Part shown: positions 60,506 through 64,000 of the stretch, piece after piece | Position numbering within the stretch: position 1 is the stretch's first letter | How the letters are laid out: every line of letters starts with the position of its first letter | Origin: Malaciobacter molluscorum LMG 25693 | Lineage (GTDB): Bacteria; Campylobacterota; Campylobacteria; Campylobacterales; Arcobacteraceae | Reading direction: 5' to 3' | NCBI RefSeq assembly: GCF_003544935.1 | Contig: NZ_CP032098.1 | Span: 186,001 to 250,000, forward strand | Length of the DNA stretch: 64,000 bases | Notes under the pieces: model-generated | The model's input: only the letters and a program-made list of their open reading frames with translations | What the model was told of the DNA's origin: nothing | Databases searched by the model: none | Translations under genes and position numbers: made by a program

Positions 60506-62095
60506 TTGCAAAAAATAGTAAAAAAATATATAGAAGAAATTTTAGAAAAACAAATAGTATTAGAAAAACCTAAAGATATATCTTTAGGTCATTTTGCAAC
60601 GCCTGTAGCATTTTCATTAGCAAAAGAGTTAAGAAAATCTCCAATGATAATTGCGCAAGATTTAGCTTCAAAATTTGAAGATAGTGAAATGTTTGAAAAA
60701 GTTGAAGCAGTTAAAGGTTTTATAAATTTTAAATTATCAAATGCTTTTTTGCAAACTTTATGTGAAGAAACTTTATCTTTAGGTGATAACTTTGCAAAAG
60801 GTGAAAATAAAAATGAAAAAATACTATTAGAGTATGTAAGTGCAAATCCTACTGGTCCTTTACATATAGGACATGCAAGAGGAGCAATTGCAGGAGATAC
60901 ATTAGCAAGAGTAGGTAGGCATTTAGGTTTTGATATAACTACTGAATATTATGTAAATGATGCTGGTGCTCAAATGGATCTACTTGGATTGTCTTTAGCA
61001 TTAGCAGGACAAGAATCAATTTTAAAACAAGAAGTTCAATATCCTGAAAAATATTATAGGGGTGATTATCTTTTTGATATTGCTAAAGATGTTGAAAAAG
61101 AGTTTGGAAAAGATATTTTTAATGATGAAACAAAATATAAAGAATTAGCTTTATTTGCAAAAGATAAAGTTCTTGATATAATAAAAAAAGATATGTCTGA
61201 TATTGGTATTGAATTTGATAACTATGTTAGTGAAAAATCTCTTTATTCATCGTGGGATGAAACTAAAAGTTTATTAGAAAAAAATGGTTCACTTTATGAA
61301 AAAGATGAAAAAACTTGGATAAGATCAACTGAATTTGGTGATGATGTTGATAGAGTTGTCGTAAGAGATAATGGTATTCCTACATATTTAGCAGGAGATA
61401 TTATTTATCATAAAAATAAATATGATAGACAATATGATAAATATATAAATATTTGGGGTGCTGATCACCATGGCTATATTACTAGAGTTAAAGCTGCTAT
61501 TGAATTTTTAGGTTATGATTCTAAAAAGTTTGAAGTGTTACTTTCTCAAATGGTTCAATTACTAAAAGGTGGGGAACCTTATAAAATGAGTAAAAGAGCT
61601 GGTAATGTTATATTAATGAGTGATATATCTAATGAGATTGGTTCAGATGCATTAAGATTTGTATTTTTAACAAAAAAAAGTGATACTCATTTAGAGTTTG
61701 ATTTGGATATCTTAAAAAATCAAGATAGTTCAAATCCAATATTTTATATTAATTATGCATATGCAAGAATTAATCAAGTTTTTAAAAAAGCGCAATTAAA
61801 CTTTGATGATGTCTCTAGTGAGAGTTTTGAAAATTTAAATCAAGATGCTTTAAATCTTGTTTATGAATCATTACTTTTACCTTCAATTTTAGAAGAAGCT
61901 TTTTCTAAAAGAGATATGCAAAAAATAACAGATTATTTACATTCAATTGCAGCTTCAGTTCATAGGTTTTATAATGAACATAAAATTATTGATTCAGATG
62001 AACAAAATCAATACTTAAAAGTATTAAGTTTGGCTGCTTTAACAATTAAAGTAACTTTAAATCTATTGGGAATAGAGGCTAAGGAGATTATGTAA
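60506..62095 (+). CDS. argS: Arginyl-tRNA synthetase
   Basis: 529 residues, class I. N-terminal Add1 domain, SANPTGPLHIGHARGAIAGD with HIGH-type motif, WGADHHGYITRVKAAIEFLG, KMSKRAGN as KMSKS motif, and the helical anticodon-binding end (INYAYARINQVFKKA, FYNEHKI). Start TTG 60506, 9 bases after tatA. tRNA-Arg(TCT), one substrate, is encoded twice in the window. Confidence 0.96.
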   Translation: MQKIVKKYIEEILEKQIVLEKPKDISLGHFATPVAFSLAKELRKSPMIIAQDLASKFEDSEMFEKVEAVKGFINFKLSNAFLQTLCEETLSLGDNFAKGENKNEKILLEYVSANPTGPLHIGHARGAIAGDTLARVGRHLGFDITTEYYVNDAGAQMDLLGLSLALAGQESILKQEVQYPEKYYRGDYLFDIAKDVEKEFGKDIFNDETKYKELALFAKDKVLDIIKKDMSDIGIEFDNYVSEKSLYSSWDETKSLLEKNGSLYEKDEKTWIRSTEFGDDVDRVVVRDNGIPTYLAGDIIYHKNKYDRQYDKYINIWGADHHGYITRVKAAIEFLGYDSKKFEVLLSQMVQLLKGGEPYKMSKRAGNVILMSDISNEIGSDALRFVFLTKKSDTHLEFDLDILKNQDSSNPIFYINYAYARINQVFKKAQLNFDDVSSESFENLNQDALNLVYESLLLPSILEEAFSKRDMQKITDYLHSIAASVHRFYNEHKIIDSDEQNQYLKVLSLAALTIKVTLNLLGIEAKEIM

Positions 62096-62096
62096 G

Positions 62097-62219
62097 ATGA
62101 AATGGTTTATTATAATTTTTCTTATTATTATAGGTTATGCATTAATAACTGGTAATATGGGTGGAGCAAAATATGCTGCAGGAAATTATAATAAACTTCT
62201 TACAGGAAGAGGAGATTAA
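62097..62219 (+). CDS. Small 40-residue membrane protein
   Basis: Short ORF one base after the argS stop, with AAGGAG ten bases before its ATG. It codes for a hydrophobic helix (KWFIIIFLIIIGYALIT, about 2-18) followed by a Gly/Lys/Asn-rich tail of 22 residues ending TGRGD. Reading frame, ribosome site and tight packing favour a real gene. I know no family for it; the tail suggests a small membrane-anchored peptide. Confidence 0.65.
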   Translation: MKWFIIIFLIIIGYALITGNMGGAKYAAGNYNKLLTGRGD

Positions 62220-62224
62220 CAAAG

Positions 62225-62551
62225 TTAAGCTTTGTGTTCTCCTAGCTCTTCTAAGAACTCTTCAAGATTATATTTTTCTCTATGCTTCTCACTCATTAAA
62301 TGAATAAAAATATCACCTAAATCAATAATTGTCCAATCTTCATTATCATCAACTCTTAAAAATTCTTCTCCTAGTGGCTTTAAATCATTTTTTAGATAAT
62401 TTAAAAGAGAAAATGCATGTTTTGAATTTAATGTAGTTGCAATTATTACATAATCAACAATATAATCTTTTCCGTTTAAGTCAATTACTTCAATGTTTTC
62501 TGCTTTTTTGTCATCAAGAATAGTTTTTATTCTTTCAATTCTTTCATTCAA
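62225..62551 (-). CDS. rsfS: Ribosome silencing factor RsfS
   Basis: 108 residues: KKAENIEVIDLNGKDYIVDYVIIATTLNSKHAFSL and EDWTIIDLGDIFIHLMSEKHREKYNLEEF match RsfS (formerly Iojap). It binds L14 and blocks subunit joining under nutrient stress. It lies 11 bases after nadD, the common nadD-rsfS pairing. Its end is close to the small membrane ORF on the other strand. Confidence 0.95.
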   Translation of the reverse strand: MNERIERIKTILDDKKAENIEVIDLNGKDYIVDYVIIATTLNSKHAFSLLNYLKNDLKPLGEEFLRVDDNEDWTIIDLGDIFIHLMSEKHREKYNLEEFLEELGEHKA

Positions 62552-62562
62552 ATTAGTTACCT

Positions 62563-63105
62563 TTATTTTGTTTTATATAATGACTTTACATCATCTTTTA
62601 TTTTTTTTGGAATGAAATCTAAGTTAATAGAATTTCTTAAATTTGTTGAACTTATATCTATTTCAACATTTAAAGTTTTTATCTTATCCAAATTTTCATT
62701 TAAAAAACCTATTCTTTTTGCAACAACAAATTCAACTTCTTTTTTTAATTCATCATATTTATACCATTTATTTAAACTTTTATAATTATCAGTACCGATA
62801 ATAAAATAAATTTTTGATATTTCATAATGATTTTTTAAAAATTGAATAGTTTCAAAAGAGGGTACTTTTCTTTTTTGATTAATTTCATAGTCACAAATAA
62901 TCACTCTTTTATTGTTTATAAATAGTTTTGATAAAAGAGAAAATCTTTTTTCTGGTTTTAAATGAAAATCATCTTTAAAAGGATTCAGATAAGTTGGCAC
63001 AATAAAGATTTTATCAATATCTAACTCTTCTAAAGCAATACTAACTATCTTTTCATGTGCAATATGTGGTGGGTCAAAACTTCCTCCAAATACTGCTATA
63101 CGCAC
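62563..63105 (-). CDS. nadD: Nicotinate-nucleotide adenylyltransferase
   Basis: 180 residues. Nucleotidyltransferase signature GGSFDPPHIAHEKIV at the start (HxxH-type), IVPTYLNPFKD, FIIGTDNYKSLNKWYKYDELKK, and ISSTNLRNSI (the ISSTxIR motif). Makes deamido-NAD in NAD synthesis. Divergent from gapA. Confidence 0.95.
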   Translation of the reverse strand: MRIAVFGGSFDPPHIAHEKIVSIALEELDIDKIFIVPTYLNPFKDDFHLKPEKRFSLLSKLFINNKRVIICDYEINQKRKVPSFETIQFLKNHYEISKIYFIIGTDNYKSLNKWYKYDELKKEVEFVVAKRIGFLNENLDKIKTLNVEIDISSTNLRNSINLDFIPKKIKDDVKSLYKTK

Positions 63106-63196
63106 TTAATTTATCCTTTTGTTTTATGATTAAATAATATTATAGCAATTTTTGGATAAAATCTCTCAAAATTACAAATAAATATAAAGGTATATT

Positions 63197-64000
63197 ATGG
63201 CTGTAAAAGTTGCAATAAATGGTTTTGGAAGAATTGGAAGATGCGTTGCAAGAATTATTGCTAATAGAGATGATGTTGAATTAGTAGCAATTAATGATAC
63301 TGCATCTATTGAGATGCTAGAGTATATCACTAAATATGATACCGTTCATGGTACATTTGATGGTGATGTAAAAGTTGAAAATGGTTATTTAAAAATGGGA
63401 AACATAAATGCCAAGTTATACTCAACTAGAGATGCAAGTGAGCTAACATTTACAAAAGATTGTGGAGCAGAAGTTATTTTAGAGTGTACGGGTGCATATT
63501 TAACAACTGAGAAATGTCAAGTACATTTAGATAATGGTGCAAAAAAAGTAGTTATGTCTGCACCTGCAAAAGATGATACACCAACATTTGTTTTAGGTGT
63601 AAATGAAGATAAATATGAAGGTCAGGCAATTGTTTCTAATGCTTCTTGTACAACTAATTGTTTAGGACCAGTTGCTAAAGCACTTGATGATGCATTTGGA
63701 ATAGAAAAAGGTTTAATGACAACTATTCATTCATATACTAATGACCAAAATATTTTAGATGTAAAACATAAAAAAGATAAAAGAAGATCAAGAGCTGGTG
63801 CGCTTAATATGATACCAACAACAACAGGTGCAGCAAAAGCTATGAGACTTGTAATGCCACAACTTGATGGAAAATTACATGGACAAAGTGTAAGAGTTCC
63901 AACTCCAAATGTTTCTATGGTTGATGTAAATTTACTTGTAAAAAAAGATACAACAAAAGAAGAAGTAAATGCTTTATTTGAAACAAAAGCAAAAGAATTA
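63197..64000 (+). CDS. gap: Glyceraldehyde-3-phosphate dehydrogenase, 5' part
   Basis: Open reading frame running off the right edge after 268 codons. NAD-binding INGFGRIGRCVARI at the N-terminus, catalytic Cys151 in SNASCTTNCLGPVAK, HSYTNDQNILD, RAGALNMIPTTTGAAKAM. A promoter-like TTTTTGGATAAAATC lies near 63150-63162 and AAGG before the ATG. The coenzyme-selecting residue after the second strand reads NDT, usual for NAD-dependent enzymes. Confidence 0.96.
   Translation, partial: MAVKVAINGFGRIGRCVARIIANRDDVELVAINDTASIEMLEYITKYDTVHGTFDGDVKVENGYLKMGNINAKLYSTRDASELTFTKDCGAEVILECTGAYLTTEKCQVHLDNGAKKVVMSAPAKDDTPTFVLGVNEDKYEGQAIVSNASCTTNCLGPVAKALDDAFGIEKGLMTTIHSYTNDQNILDVKHKKDKRRSRAGALNMIPTTTGAAKAMRLVMPQLDGKLHGQSVRVPTPNVSMVDVNLLVKKDTTKEEVNALFETKAKEL

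Overview
The window is AT-rich bacterial chromosome of the Campylobacterota. The 16S sequence, the 4-gene tRNA block, and the set of genes (LuxS, NifJ-type pyruvate oxidoreductase, Mla-type lipid transport, thrS without an obvious TGS domain, tatA-argS, GAPDH) best fit an Arcobacter-like organism (Arcobacteraceae). This is a judgement from recognition, not a database result. Genes are dense, often overlap by 1-17 bases, and about ten start with TTG.

Layout. 1-3183: the 3' part of an rRNA operon (23S, 5S, terminator), cut by the window edge. 3240-11874 (mostly minus): a small membrane protein, then luxS with a tRNA-modifying methyltransferase, the large pyruvate:ferredoxin oxidoreductase, a HAD phosphatase with a peptide-binding protein, and rplM-rpsI. 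11950-18247 (minus): a phosphate-response block, made of a PstS-like binding protein, an EAL-CBS-GGDEF protein, phoU, a PsiE-like protein, a PhoB-like regulator and a PhoR-like kinase. Two promoters in it carry matching Pho-box-like direct repeats. No pstCAB is present. 18303-28588: prfA, rpsT, glmM, lspA, leuC, mobA, the thrS-infC-rpmI-rplT operon and an NFACT (RqcH-like) gene. 28661-33914 (plus): a TraT-like lipoprotein and a cdsA-dxr-tsaD-yciH run. 33933-39927: an AgcS symporter, nnrDE-cutA-thiG, and azlCD with an AraC regulator. 40035-46172: tRNA-Pro, His, Arg, Leu, a terminator, a second tRNA-Arg, then a complete 16S-23S-5S operon without tRNA in its spacer. 46292-64000: an orphan response regulator, a DksA-like protein and truD; an Mla-type operon; a BamB-like/YfgM-like pair; ctpA; purC-purS-purQ; plsC, crcB and an XRE regulator; a 583-base gene-free AT-rich spacer; tatA-argS; a 40-residue small ORF; rsfS-nadD; and the start of gapA.

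The two rRNA operons lie in the same direction and are identical over every base that can be compared (1-3183 = 42990-46172), including about 50 bases past the terminator. I see no insertion sequence, prophage, CRISPR array or defence island. The window is mostly core genome. The most interesting signals are regulatory: paired Pho-box-like repeats with the same distance to the -10 element, a 26-bp leader/spacer stem for 16S processing, shared GTCC discriminators on the tRNA and rRNA promoters, anti-Shine-Dalgarno-like tracts after 5S, and repeat structure in the large AT-rich spacer.
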